Notes: generated from the sequence alone by a model not told the origin. Positions 43,151 to 52,241 are shown, counted from the stretch's first letter. The stretch is DNA of 64,000 nt from Mesorhizobium sp. (GCA_004020365.1 SAQR01000029.1:241-64240), one strand, 5' to 3'. Made by a program: numbers and translations.

Positions 43151-44563
43151 TCAGGCCGGAACCTTGATGACGGCGCGCAAGCCGCCGAGCGGGCTCTTGT
43201 CGAGCATGATGTCGCCGCCATGGCTGCGGGCGATGTCGCGTGCGATGGCAAGGCCAAGGCCGGTGCCGCTGGCGTCGAGATTGCGGGCCTCGTCAAGCCG
43301 CACGAAAGGCTTGAATACGTGCTCACGCTTCTCGGGTGGAATGCCCGGACCGTCGTCGTCGATGGTGACGAGCAACGTGCCGCGGCCGTGGTTGGCGTTG
43401 ATCTCAACCGTCTTGGCATAACGGAAGGCGTTGCCGACGACATTGGACAACAGCCGGGCAAACGCGTGCGGCCGCACATGCACATTTGGATCGCCGGCGA
43501 GCGAGGTCGACAGTTTGCGCTTGCGCAGCGTCGCCTCCTCGCCGAGCTTGTCGAAATAGGCTTCAAGGTTGAAACGGCCGGCATCTTCCGTTGCCTCGCC
43601 GCGGGCAAAGGCGAGATAGCCTTCCAGCATCGACTGCATGTCGTCGATGTCCTGGCCAAGCGCCTCGGTGTCGGCCTTGGTCCCGGTCAGCGCAAGCTGC
43701 AGCTTGAAGCGGGTGAGGATGGTCCTCAAGTCGTGACTGACGCCGCTCAGCATGGCGGTGCGCTGTTCGAGCTGGCGTTCGATGCGTTCGCGCATCTGGA
43801 TGAAGGCAAAGCCGGCGCGGCGAACCTCCTCGGCGCCGCGCGGACGGAAGTCGAGCGGCATCGGCCGGCCCTTGCCGAAACTTTCGGCGGCCTCGGCCAG
43901 CGTCAGGATCGGCCGGATCTGATTGCGCAGGAACGGGATGGCGATCATCAGCAGCACCAGCGAGGTGCCGACCATCCAGATCAGGAAAATGTGCGTATTC
44001 GAGGCATAGGCCTGGCTGCGGCGGACGAACGCGCGCAGCACCTTGCCCTCGAGCTGGACGCGGACTTCGATGATGTTGGAATTGCCGACCGTATCGATCC
44101 AGAACGGTCGGTTGATCTGATGGGTGATCTCGGACGAGAGAATTTCGTCGAGAATCGAGAAGAACGGCTTTGGACCAGGCGCTGGCAGCGGATCGGGCGG
44201 CAGCAAGTCGATTTTCAGCTGCATGCGATCCTGCGCGATGCGGATGATGTTGGCGTAGTCGGCGTCGTTCGGATAGGTTTCCACCAGGTCGACAATCGCC
44301 GCAATGTCGCGGACCGTAGCCTGCGACAGGCGCTGCGTCACGGTCTGCCAGTGGCGTTCCATGAAGACAAAGGCGAGCACCGATTGCAGCAGGATCATCG
44401 GCGCAATGACGATGATCAGCGAGCGGGCATAGAGCCGCTTCGGCATGTAAAGCGAAACCAGGCGCCAGAACCGTTTCCAGGCAAGCGGCACGGCCTTCAG
44501 CGCCCGCCTGGCGCGAGCGCTCAAGCCGCGATCTCCCGGCCGTTCCAGTTGCGTGGTCGCCAT
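43151..44563 (-). CDS. EnvZ-like sensor histidine kinase
   Basis: A 470-residue kinase. TM1 is at about 40-62 (SLIIVIAPMILLQSVLAFVF) and TM2 at about 185-205 (IFLIWMVGTSLVLLMIAIPF), flanking a periplasmic sensor of about 120 residues. HAMP follows, then the H-box GVSHDLRTILTRF and the ATPase boxes NVVGNAFRYA, DDDGPGIPPEKRE and GTGLGLAI. I chose ATG 44563 (AAGGG upstream); TTG 44590 is less likely. Its partner is probably the OmpR-type regulator at 59.0-59.7 kb, from which it is separated by the island. Confidence 0.9.
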   Translation of the reverse strand: MATTQLERPGDRGLSARARRALKAVPLAWKRFWRLVSLYMPKRLYARSLIIVIAPMILLQSVLAFVFMERHWQTVTQRLSQATVRDIAAIVDLVETYPNDADYANIIRIAQDRMQLKIDLLPPDPLPAPGPKPFFSILDEILSSEITHQINRPFWIDTVGNSNIIEVRVQLEGKVLRAFVRRSQAYASNTHIFLIWMVGTSLVLLMIAIPFLRNQIRPILTLAEAAESFGKGRPMPLDFRPRGAEEVRRAGFAFIQMRERIERQLEQRTAMLSGVSHDLRTILTRFKLQLALTGTKADTEALGQDIDDMQSMLEGYLAFARGEATEDAGRFNLEAYFDKLGEEATLRKRKLSTSLAGDPNVHVRPHAFARLLSNVVGNAFRYAKTVEINANHGRGTLLVTIDDDGPGIPPEKREHVFKPFVRLDEARNLDASGTGLGLAIARDIARSHGGDIMLDKSPLGGLRAVIKVPA

Positions 44564-44615
44564 TCGCCCTTTTTGCTCATCCGCAGCCAATCGACAAGGG
44601 GCTGCGGGCGGCAGT

Positions 44616-44633
44616 CTATTCCACGCTGAGCCG
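44616..44633 (-). other. attL: 18-bp direct repeat
   Basis: CTATTCCACGCTGAGCCG, identical to 59011-59028. Its complement is the last six codons of the response regulator (R-L-S-V-E-stop). It lies 52 bp before the histidine kinase start, where the response-regulator gene would have ended before insertion. Confidence 0.9.
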
Positions 44634-44872
44634 TTCTGGAACAGCCGTTGGAGTTCAAGTGGTTAGGCTGTCAAACGATGGGTTCTCTGCCATTGATAAC
44701 AAAGGCCTTATTCCCAAATTGTCAAACCGTGGTGTCGTATGCCTTCGGATCCGCTGCCGCTTCGCTTGGGAGGTATTCAGGCTCATATAAGCCATTTCCT
44801 CGAACTCACCAGGGCCTGAATGTCACCTCCGAGTGGTGCCTCTATTCCACCTGTTCCAGAAGGAGATCGATC

Positions 44873-45070
44873 TTGGCTTACGATCCAGTAGTATTCGCGA
44901 AACGGTTAGAGGACCTCATCATAGCCCGGAATCTAATAATGCCAGGCCTTCTTGAGCGCGAGCACGAACTCCTGACCAAGAAGTGGTTCGACTATCGGTT
45001 TCTGTCGCCTCTCGACGCCACGCTGCTATTTGGTGAAATCTATCGAAAGGCCTTGGCCCTGCCGGCGGTT
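44873..45070 (+). pseudogene. Unrecognised N-terminal gene fragment
   Basis: TTG 44873 follows AGGAG. The frame reads LAYDPVVFAKRLEDLIIARN, then EREHELLTKKWFDYRFLSPL and FGEIYRKALAL. It looks like a genuine helical protein start, but after about residue 65 it runs antisense through the bufB fragment and loses coding character. I do not recognise the family. Codon use (AGTAGTATTC, TTAGAG) is less GC-rich than the surrounding chromosome, in line with transfer. Confidence 0.3.
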
Positions 45071-45086
45071 AGCATTTTCGCGGTGA

Positions 45087-45403
45087 TCACGGGCTCTGTG
45101 GCGAGCACCGAGCGCGCCATGGTGGTCTGCAGGTGTTCAAGCGGATGCGCAGCCGCTCCAGATGATCGCGGTCCAATCCCTGTGCGCTGCCCAGTGACAT
45201 CCCAACGCCATGCACCGACAGCGGATAGATATGGCGCAGCCTCTCCAGCGCCTCGACGCCGGCGCCGTCTCCCATATAGTTCTCGGCTGCACTTCGAGCC
45301 AGCTAGCGGACGGCCTGCGGGTCAGCATCTCGCTGATGTGGGGAGAGCGAAGACCAATGCCCGCCGTGGCGGGGATCGCGAGGGGTTGAAACGCACGGCA
45401 CAT
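45087..45403 (-). pseudogene. bufB-like (DUF692/MNIO) N-terminal fragment, frameshifted
   Basis: Starts at ATG 45403 after GGGGAG. The first frame gives AGIGLRSPHISEMLTRRPSA then WLEVQ. A one-base deletion near 45287 moves the rest to another frame: [20 protein letters not shown] then [11 protein letters not shown] and DRDHLERLR. These are the N-terminal motifs of DUF692 multinuclear iron oxidases (BufB). Only about 80 of about 280 residues remain; the metal-binding C-terminal motifs are gone. It lies 44 bp after bufA1, the normal order. Confidence 0.7.
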
Positions 45404-45447
45404 CGGTCTGCTCCCCTTCCAAAGGATTGGTTCGAAGTCTGGATCGC

Positions 45448-45717
45448 TCAGGCTTTCGGCTTGTCGCTGCTGCCGGTGATCTTGGCGCAGCTGCCGGCAG
45501 GCAGGTAAAGCCAGGAATCCGGCTGGTTGTCGGCGGTCGCGGTGCCGGCACAGGAATGCGTTGCGGTCTGGCAGTCGTTCTGGCCGGCCTTGACGACGCC
45601 GTAGCATTTCTCGAAGGAGAAGTCGGGCTGGGCGGCGGGGCCGCTGTAGGCGGCCGTGGCGGCCAGCGAAGTGGCAGCCGCGAGGGCCGATCCAATGAGG
45701 GTTTTGGCGTTGATCAC
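45448..45717 (-). CDS. Bufferin-type metallophore precursor BufA1 (DUF2282)
   Basis: An 89-residue precursor. The signal peptide ([20 protein letters not shown]) is followed by a mature part with [19 protein letters not shown], the cysteine spacing of DUF2282/BufA1, and a further C near the end (AGSCAKI). BufA1 peptides are modified by a DUF692 oxidase (BufB) and exported to bind metals such as copper. The start is GTG 45717, with AGGAG eight bases upstream. The partner bufB is broken and no bufC was found, so the peptide may stay unmodified or be an orphan. Confidence 0.8.
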   Translation of the reverse strand: MINAKTLIGSALAAATSLAATAAYSGPAAQPDFSFEKCYGVVKAGQNDCQTATHSCAGTATADNQPDSWLYLPAGSCAKITGSSDKPKA

Positions 45718-45860
45718 AGTCGTGTCTCCTGGTTGCGTTTCGAGGGAAAGACTGACCTTGCGGCCTGCCTGCAAGCAGTGTCCCTGATCAGAAGGCCGAG
45801 CTGAAATGCTGTCTCGGCATGGATTTGATACGCGGTCACTATGTTGAAGAGGCCCCAAGC

Positions 45861-45893
45861 AAAAAAGCCCTCCGGCGGGTAACCGGAGGGCTT
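45861..45893 (-). terminator. Rho-independent terminator of the patatin-like gene
   Basis: On the minus strand, an 11-bp stem (AAGCCCTCCGG/CCGGAGGGCTT) is followed by a T-run. It lies 57 bp after the stop of the 45950-46810 gene. Confidence 0.85.
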
Positions 45894-45949
45894 GGCGCCT
45901 GCATTCGTGAATAGGGCGAAGCAGGCGCTGCTAGGCGGGAGGGAGGCGC

Positions 45950-46810
45950 CTAGACGTATCGGTTATTGTTATCGATGGCAGAGCGTTCGCCCATAAGGAG
46001 GTGATCGCCCAGAAGCCAATCATCGGCTCTTTCCCGTCCTCTGTCACGCATGTCGGTCAACTCACCCCAGTCGGTCCAGGGTCTCAAGAATAGCGCTGCG
46101 CCGGCCCGGTTCCGACCGTCGAAGATGGTGTGAATCTCTGTGGGATTCATTGCACAATGACCTGCGGCGAGGCGACAAGCCCCGCACGGCGTCATAGATG
46201 TGGAGGGCTTGCTGGCGATGATCAGCCGATGACCGGCTTCAGCCGGCTGTACCGGTGGTAAACCCGAAAGGTCGCCGTCGCCCCAATAGGTATCGCCGTC
46301 GATCTCCACGGCCGGGAAGAGGAATGGGATTGTGGCCGCCGCCACGATCGCGTCGATCGACAATTGATCGCTGGTGAAGATCTTCACAGCATCGGTGCGG
46401 GCATTTGAAGCCAGGATGCTGAGTTTCACCGGGCAGCTATTCTTACGGATCTCCGCAATGTCGATTGACTGTTCCAGAATCGATCTCAGCGGACTGGCTG
46501 TATCGGCTGCGAACATCGATGCGTGACTGACGCGTCGCCAGAAGTTGGTAAGCGCCGTTCGTGCGCCACGCCGATCGCCCAGAGCCAGGCCATAGGCCAG
46601 AACCGCCGCCTCCATCGCACCGAAACCGGACGCGGTGATGTTGCCGAAGCAAAGGCGGTGCTCATCCAACAGGCGGTCGAGCACGCCCCAGACAAATGCA
46701 CCGTGTGCGTCGCTTGTCAGGACAATGTCGATGAGTTGCCCGTTGTCCACCGCAGGTCTTGCGCCGGCAATGACGGGGTTGTTGTTTTCAGTTCCGGTCT
46801 GGACATGCAT
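45950..46810 (-). CDS. Patatin-like protein with degenerate active site
   Basis: About 286 residues with the patatin/RssA layout: AHGAFVWGVLDRLLDEHRL near residue 38, AMEAAVLAYGLALG, AATIPFLFPAVEIDG, and YWGDGDLSGLPPVQPAE. Two key motifs are altered: the glycine-rich oxyanion loop is VLTSDAHG in place of GGGxxG, and the nucleophile elbow GxSxG reads ASGFG, leaving Gly where Ser is expected. It is thus probably non-catalytic. I chose ATG 46810 because GGAGA precedes it; ATG 46825 is possible. A terminator follows at 45861. Confidence 0.7.
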   Translation of the reverse strand: MHVQTGTENNNPVIAGARPAVDNGQLIDIVLTSDAHGAFVWGVLDRLLDEHRLCFGNITASGFGAMEAAVLAYGLALGDRRGARTALTNFWRRVSHASMFAADTASPLRSILEQSIDIAEIRKNSCPVKLSILASNARTDAVKIFTSDQLSIDAIVAAATIPFLFPAVEIDGDTYWGDGDLSGLPPVQPAEAGHRLIIASKPSTSMTPCGACRLAAGHCAMNPTEIHTIFDGRNRAGAALFLRPWTDWGELTDMRDRGRERADDWLLGDHLLMGERSAIDNNNRYV

Positions 46811-47241
46811 CTTTTTGGTCTCCATCCCAAAAACGCCGGCCAGGGCGTCATGTGGAGAGACTGCCGTATCAGCTCCCGTTCGCGAAATGCCAAGGTGGCA
46901 TGAACTTCATAGGCGGATTGCATTGGCTGCAATCGCCTGCGCGGGAAGGTTTGAAAGGCAGGCAAAAATCCACCCGCAACGACCCGGCAATGAGCAAGCG
47001 TCATGCCGATTCTGCGCGAACGTGCTCGCCTTGGGCGGTGCCAATTAGCGGTCGTGCCGCCAAGCATCCATGGGATGCAGAAGCGGCATAAACTCCCTAC
47101 GAAGATGGCATTGGCGGGTTGGCGGTCGATTGCAGCAACGTTTCGTCTCGGCAAGCAGGAACCGCAGGTTTTTCGATTGCTGCCGATCGTTACCGCGGCC
47201 GCCGATGGGACGATCGCCCAACCTCAGACAAGGATCATGCC
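46811..47241. other. Intergenic stretch between divergent island genes
   Basis: A 431-bp region. It must hold the promoters of the leftward patatin-like gene and the rightward small secreted protein. I see ORF shadows only and no recognised RNA or repeat. Confidence 0.4.
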
Positions 47242-47361
47242 ATGAATATCAAAGCTGTCTGCTTCAGCGCCTTTGCCCTTTCCGTTCTCGGCAGCGTCGC
47301 GTTTGCCGGGGCGCTCGACGAACCATCCAACATGCAGCCGTTTTACGCCGATGCGACATGA
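47242..47361 (+). pseudogene. Small secreted protein, first part (probable frameshift)
   Basis: A 39-residue ORF: signal peptide MNIKAVCFSAFALSVLGSVA then FAGALDEPSNMQPFYADAT. A second frame starts within the stop region (ACATGA) and continues KTMKSDREFKAAWNAMSKDK. Together they read like one ~90-residue secreted protein of a rhizobial small family. One base has probably been lost at 47355-47360. Alternatively the ATGA overlap couples two short peptides. Confidence 0.5.
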
Positions 47362-47516
47362 AGACGATGAAGTCCGACAGAGAGTTCAAAGCAGCCTGGA
47401 ATGCGATGTCGAAGGACAAGCGGAACGCGATGAAGAAGGAATGCAACGACGCGGCGATGAGCAAGCGGTATGCCGAGTTTTGCGTCAAGGTCCATCAGCT
47501 TGGCGGCAACAGCTAA
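47358..47516 (+). pseudogene. Small secreted protein, second part (probable frameshift)
   Basis: A 52-residue ORF: MKTMKSDREFKAAWNAMSKD then KRNAMKKECNDAAMSKRYAE and FCVKVHQLGG. It lacks its own signal and looks like the mature half of the preceding ORF. Two cysteines (ECND, EFCVKV) could pair in the periplasm. Its start overlaps the preceding stop by four bases (ATGA). A strong terminator follows at 47550. Confidence 0.5.
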
Positions 47517-47549
47517 TCGCCGCTTGACCTATTTCGCTGCAATAAGAGC

Positions 47550-47586
47550 ATGATGGCGAGCAAATGCTCGCCATCATTGTTTTTAC
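47550..47586 (+). terminator. Rho-independent terminator
   Basis: A long stem ATGATGGCGAG/CTCGCCATCAT with a CAAATG loop, then TGTTTTT. It ends the small secreted protein transcript. Confidence 0.85.
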
Positions 47587-47756
47587 GTCAGCCTGAGCGA
47601 CGTTCTACCGTAGCGAAGCGATCCGCACCTTGACCTCAGAAGGGATCATGACGGGCCGTTATCGACTTTATAGCGGCAGTGCATTGGCAGGACGGGACGC
47701 TTTGCGGCAGGCTCCGAAGCCAGCATATGAACCGTATGCAGTTCGGAGCAATCGGC

Positions 47757-48671
47757 ATGGACATTCATCACATCCGCTATTTTCTTGCTGTCTGCGAGAC
47801 ACGGAATTTCACGCGCGCTGGCGAAAAATGCAATGTCACTCAACCGGCGCTGTCGCGCGCTATCCAGCAGCTTGAGGAAGAGGTCGGCGGCTTGCTTTTT
47901 CGCCGCGAGCGAAACCTCACCCATCTCACGGATCTAGGTGCTCTGCTGCGACCCCGTTTCCAGCAGATCCTCGACGAACTGACCGGCGTTCGGCAAGAGG
48001 CATCAAGGTTTCTCTGTCTGGAAAATGCGAACCTCAAGGTTGGTGTCATGTGCACCATCGGTCCGCGCCGGTTCACCGGGCTGCTGGCCGACTTCAACAG
48101 ACGTCAGCGGGGGATCCAGCTCCAACTGGTAGAGGGCGTGCCGGCATCGCTTTCCCAACTGCTCGAATCAGGCGAGATCGACGTCGCCATCATGGCATCG
48201 AGCGACAGTTTTCCGGAGCGCTTCGACGTGACGCCGCTATATCGCGAGCGCTTCGTCCTGGCATTTCCCAACGGCCATAGATTGGCCCGCAACGACAATG
48301 TTTCCATTTCACAACTCGACGGTGAAAACTATCTCAGGCGCCTCAACTGCGAGTATCGCGACCATCTTGCCGGCCTGTGCAACGATCGGGGGGTGAAGCT
48401 TAGGATCTCCTACGCCAGCGAGCGGGAGGACTGGATCCAGAATATGGTTTCCGGAGGGCTCGGAATCTGCTTCATCCCTGAGTTCAGCGCGGTGATCCCG
48501 GGCTTGCAGGTCCGGCCTGTGATCGATCCCGAAGTCTGGCGGGAGGTATCCCTCGTCGTTGTGGCGGGACGTCGGTTCTCGCCTGCGGCATTGGCCTTCG
48601 TAAACAGCGTGAAGGCGCATGGCTGGCCGGAAAGTGCCATACCTTTGGCACCCCGCAAGACAGCTGCTTAA
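47757..48671 (+). CDS. LysR-type regulator (island, left)
   Basis: A 304-residue regulator. The N-terminal helix-turn-helix reads IRYFLAVCETRNFTRAGEKC then NVTQPALSRAIQQLEEEVGG. The effector domain covers 90-295. I chose ATG 47757 (MDIHHIRYF), giving the normal N-terminus; ATG 47736 would add seven residues. It precedes the rightward cupin-MFS-DUF302 series and probably controls it. Confidence 0.88.
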   Translation: MDIHHIRYFLAVCETRNFTRAGEKCNVTQPALSRAIQQLEEEVGGLLFRRERNLTHLTDLGALLRPRFQQILDELTGVRQEASRFLCLENANLKVGVMCTIGPRRFTGLLADFNRRQRGIQLQLVEGVPASLSQLLESGEIDVAIMASSDSFPERFDVTPLYRERFVLAFPNGHRLARNDNVSISQLDGENYLRRLNCEYRDHLAGLCNDRGVKLRISYASEREDWIQNMVSGGLGICFIPEFSAVIPGLQVRPVIDPEVWREVSLVVVAGRRFSPAALAFVNSVKAHGWPESAIPLAPRKTAA

Positions 48672-48865
48672 AGCATAGTCGGAGAGTTTCCATTCTTGCG
48701 GCATGCTTTTCCCGCGCCTCCTATGTGTCGGCACGAGCGGATTACTATAGTTTTCAGGTATCGAATTGAGAGCTAGGCAGCATTTCTCTTTCTTTGCCGA
48801 TCTCGTCACTCTCCTCCTCATGCCCCGCCTCCCGCGTTTGGGCACCGACAAAGGAGAAACAAGAT

Positions 48866-49366
48866 ATGGCCTCCAAAGCAATCGCATTCAGCGCGCCACT
48901 CAACGTGGCGCTAGTGCTCGGCCTTCTTTCCGCAACCGCGGCGTTTTCCGTCGCACCGGCTTTTGCAGGAGACTGCCCAGCCGGCCAGGCCGCGACCGTT
49001 GACATCCAGGAGCATCCCAGCAAGCCGGTTGGCGTTACCGACGATGTCCTTTCGGCCATCGATCTGAGCCCGAAGGGCGAGGCCTGGAAAGATAATATGC
49101 TGCGCCTGCGCAAGCTCGTCGTGCAGCCGGGCGGCGTCGTGCCTTGGCATGAGCACACGGTTCGTCCGGCCAACATCCTCGTCGTCGAGGGTTCGATCAC
49201 CGAATACAGCAGCACCTGCAAGGTGGGGATCGAGCATTCGGCTGGCGACGTGAGCGTCGAATTCGGCCAGCTCGCTCATTGGTGGAAGAACAACGGCAAG
49301 GTCCCCGCGGTGCTCTATTCGGCCGACATCCTGCCGCCGGAAATGCGCGAAGATCACACGATGTGA
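48866..49366 (+). CDS. Secreted cupin-domain protein (island)
   Basis: A 166-residue protein. Its N-terminal 38 residues form a signal peptide (LGLLSATAAFSVAPAFAGDC). The cupin core includes PGGVVPWHEHTVRPANILVV with the HxH ligands, then GEFGQ-like VSVEFGQLAHWWKNN. The start ATG 48866 has AGGAG upstream. It is likely a periplasmic, metal-binding protein of unknown reaction. It is preceded by LysR and followed by an MFS gene. Confidence 0.8.
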   Translation: MASKAIAFSAPLNVALVLGLLSATAAFSVAPAFAGDCPAGQAATVDIQEHPSKPVGVTDDVLSAIDLSPKGEAWKDNMLRLRKLVVQPGGVVPWHEHTVRPANILVVEGSITEYSSTCKVGIEHSAGDVSVEFGQLAHWWKNNGKVPAVLYSADILPPEMREDHTM

Positions 49367-49458
49367 GTCACGCGTTGCGGTGACCATTTCCAGCATCAGC
49401 AACTGAAAGCGCGTCCTCAGGGCAGTCACCTGGGGACGTGTGAACAAGGAGCCTCGTT

Positions 49459-50664
49459 ATGATTACAACGACGGAACAGACTTCCTCGACGCGGCTCCGA
49501 ATGGTTGCTGCGGACAGCTGGCGCTTCGGCATCATCGCTGTGATCGCCTTCCTGACACTTGTCGATCTCTTCGCCACCCAGGCGATCCTGCCTTCGCTGG
49601 TGGTAAAGTTCGGTGTCAGCCGCGCCACGATGGGCTTTGCTGTGAATGCCAGCACTTTCGGCATGGCTGTAGCCGGCATTGCGGTAGCGCTTTTTGGCAG
49701 GAACCTCGATCGCCGCAACGGCATCTGGATCAGCCTTGCGGTGCTGGCGATACCGACGACGCTACTGTCACAGACAGACAGCATCGTCGTCTTTGCCCTG
49801 CTCCGTGTCGTCCAGGGCTTGTGCATGTCGACCGCGTTCACGCTGACGATGGCCTACCTGGCCGAGCATTTTTCCGCGCGGCAGACGACAGGTGCGCTTG
49901 CGGCCTATGTAACCGGCAATGTTGCCAGTAACTTCTTCGGACGGCTCATGTCGGCCGCCGTCGCCGATACGTTTGGCATCTCCACCAATTTCCTGACCTT
50001 CGCCGCCCTCAATCTCATTGGCGCGGCACTTGTCTGGCTCACGCTGCAGAAGACTTCCGCAATGATGCGCGCCGACATGATGGGCGAGCCTGCCCGCGCG
50101 GCCTGGAAGAGCCCGCTGAAGAACCCCGAGCTGCGCGCCTGTTTCGCGATCGGCTTCCTGATCCTCTTCGTCTTCATAGGCACTTTCACCTATGTCAACT
50201 TCCAGCTCGTCGCCGCCCCGCTATCGCTGTCGCCGATGGCGCTGGGACTGGTGTATTTTGTCTTCCTGCCTTCCATGCTGACCACCCCGCTCGCCGGGCG
50301 GGTCGCTGCTGGTCTCGGCCCAAGGATCGGCATCGGTGCAACGCTCGCGCTGGCGATCCTGGGTTTGCTTCTGCTGCTCACGAGCCGCCTTCCCATTGTT
50401 CTCGGCGGGATGGCGCTGGTCGCCATTGGCACCTTCCTGGCGCAGGCAATAGCGACAGGACACGTCAGCCGGACCGCCTCGCGCGACCGCGCCGCCGCAA
50501 GCGGCATCTACCTTGCTTCCTACTATGCAGGCGGGCTCGCCGGCAGCTTCGTCATTGGACGGATATATGACCGGATCGGCTGGACCGCATGCGTGGCCGT
50601 GCTCGCCGCAGTCCTCGCCGGCGCGATCGCGGTCGCGCGGTGGTTGAAGTCGCCGACCGCCTGA
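49459..50664 (+). CDS. MFS transporter (island)
   Basis: A 401-residue major facilitator with twelve helices. Conserved signatures are the DRRNG loop after helix 2 (LFGRNLDRRNGIW) and the matching R-rich loop after helix 8 (GRVAAGLGPRIG). The first helix region (LVDLFATQAILPSL) resembles the AraJ/YnfM type of MFS exporters. It is 92 bp after the cupin gene and probably cotranscribed. The substrate is unknown. Confidence 0.85.
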   Translation: MITTTEQTSSTRLRMVAADSWRFGIIAVIAFLTLVDLFATQAILPSLVVKFGVSRATMGFAVNASTFGMAVAGIAVALFGRNLDRRNGIWISLAVLAIPTTLLSQTDSIVVFALLRVVQGLCMSTAFTLTMAYLAEHFSARQTTGALAAYVTGNVASNFFGRLMSAAVADTFGISTNFLTFAALNLIGAALVWLTLQKTSAMMRADMMGEPARAAWKSPLKNPELRACFAIGFLILFVFIGTFTYVNFQLVAAPLSLSPMALGLVYFVFLPSMLTTPLAGRVAAGLGPRIGIGATLALAILGLLLLLTSRLPIVLGGMALVAIGTFLAQAIATGHVSRTASRDRAAASGIYLASYYAGGLAGSFVIGRIYDRIGWTACVAVLAAVLAGAIAVARWLKSPTA

Positions 50665-50774
50665 CGATCGGCAATTCGTCGACTGCAAGGCGACTTAGTC
50701 TAAGGCGGGAATGAATAAGGATATCAACGCAATAGCCAAAACCCGTGCAACCCACAAAACCAAAGGAGACTTAC

Positions 50775-51239
50775 ATGACCACCTACCTGAGAACCTTGAT
50801 TGGCTGCGCCACCATGCTGATGGCGATCGTCGTCCCGGCTGCCGCTTCGGATGGCGTCGTCACGGTGAAGAGCGACTATTCCATCGCGGAGACAGTTGCC
50901 CGAATCAAAAAGGACGTCCTCAAGAAGGGCATCAAGTTTTTTGGCGTCATCGACCAGGCAAGCCTTGGCCAGAATGCCGGCAACGATGTCAGGCCGTCGC
51001 GGCTGGTGATGTTTGGCAATCCGGCGCTCGGCACGACCTTCATCACGTCTAACCCGGAAGCCGGTCTCGACTGGCCGGTGCGCGTGCTGGTCTACCAGAC
51101 AGCGGATGGTTCAGTTTATGCCGCCTACAGCGATTTCGACTGGATCGCCAAGCGGCATGAAATTACCGACCGCGCGCCGCAGTTCAAGATGGCGACCGAG
51201 GTCATTCAGTCCGTGACCTCGACGATCAGAAAGAACTGA
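50775..51239 (+). CDS. DUF302 domain-containing secreted protein (island)
   Basis: A 154-residue protein. A signal peptide (TLIGCATMLMAIVVPAAASD) precedes a DUF302 domain at about 30-150: VKSDYSIAETVARIKKDVLK, IKFFGVIDQ and LVMFGNPALGTTFI. DUF302 proteins are small alpha/beta folds; several are periplasmic and linked to sulfur or redox functions, but no reaction is established. Start ATG 50775 with AGGAG upstream. Confidence 0.85.
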   Translation: MTTYLRTLIGCATMLMAIVVPAAASDGVVTVKSDYSIAETVARIKKDVLKKGIKFFGVIDQASLGQNAGNDVRPSRLVMFGNPALGTTFITSNPEAGLDWPVRVLVYQTADGSVYAAYSDFDWIAKRHEITDRAPQFKMATEVIQSVTSTIRKN

Positions 51240-51455
51240 GGGTGGGTATGTGCCAGAGAGCCGCCTCCCGGGCATGCAAGGCCGGCGCCGAGCTTATGAT
51301 CTGACCGTCGGCTATCGAATCCATGTCTCAACGGCATTTCCGCTGCTTCTAGCGGTTCGCCATACTTGCTCCAGAACTCAAGATCCGGGCGCGGAAGCCC
51401 GTTGTTCGCAGCCGTTTGCCGGCCCTACCGGCCTCGGCTCCAACCGAAGGAAACG

Positions 51456-52241
51456 ATGATGCTCAGAGGAAAGACCGCACTCATCACAGGCTCGACCAGC
51501 GGCATCGGCCAAGGCATCGCCGAGGCCTTCGCGGTCAAGGGTTGCAACATAGTTCTGAACGGCTTCGGCGATGCCGGCGAGATCGAATTGCTGCGGTCAA
51601 GGCTTGCCGCCGACCACGGGGTCACCGTTCGCTACGACAACGCGGACATGAGCAAGGGCGACGCGATCACCGCGATGATGGACAAGGCAATCGCCGAGTT
51701 CGGCGCCGTCGACATACTCGTCAATAATGCCGGCATTCAGCATGTCGCGCCGATCGACGACTTCCCGATCGAGAAATGGGAGGCGGTCGTGGCGATCGAT
51801 CTGATGTCGTCGTTCTACACGATCCGGCGCGCCCTGCAGGCGATGAAGCAGCGCAAATGGGGCCGCATCATCAACGTTGCGTCCGCTCACGCCCTTGTCG
51901 CCTCGCCATTCAAGTCAGCCTATGTCGCCGCCAAGCATGGTGTCGCCGGCCTGACCAAGACGGTCGCGCTGGAAGTCGCCGAGCAGGGCATCACCGTCAA
52001 TGCGGTCTGCCCTGGATACGTCCTCACCCCGCTGGTCGAAAAGCAGATTCCCGACACAGCCAAGGCACGCGGGATCACTGAGCAACAGGTGATCAAGGAT
52101 GTGCTTCTGGCGGCGCAGCCGACAAAGCAGTTCGTGACCGTTTCCCAGGTTGCGGCGCTCTGCCTGTTCCTGGCCTCGGACGATGCTGCCTCGATCACCG
52201 GTGCGATCATGCCGATCGAGGGCGGCTGGACGGCCCACTGA
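51456..52241 (+). CDS. 3-hydroxybutyrate dehydrogenase (SDR)
   Basis: A 261-residue classical short-chain dehydrogenase. It has the NAD motif TGSTSGIG at about 11-18, NNAG, the catalytic Ser region VASAHALVA, and YVAAK (Tyr-x3-Lys). The pattern and length match D-beta-hydroxybutyrate dehydrogenase, which interconverts 3-hydroxybutyrate and acetoacetate. It is 26 bp before the DUF3734-type patatin gene, an arrangement also seen in other proteobacteria. The start has GAAGGAAAC upstream. Confidence 0.88.
   Translation: MMLRGKTALITGSTSGIGQGIAEAFAVKGCNIVLNGFGDAGEIELLRSRLAADHGVTVRYDNADMSKGDAITAMMDKAIAEFGAVDILVNNAGIQHVAPIDDFPIEKWEAVVAIDLMSSFYTIRRALQAMKQRKWGRIINVASAHALVASPFKSAYVAAKHGVAGLTKTVALEVAEQGITVNAVCPGYVLTPLVEKQIPDTAKARGITEQQVIKDVLLAAQPTKQFVTVSQVAALCLFLASDDAASITGAIMPIEGGWTAH

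Noticed and set aside
44840-44852. A further att-like core (CTATTCCAC) inside the island
   Set aside because: Only nine bases match and the rest diverges; likely chance.
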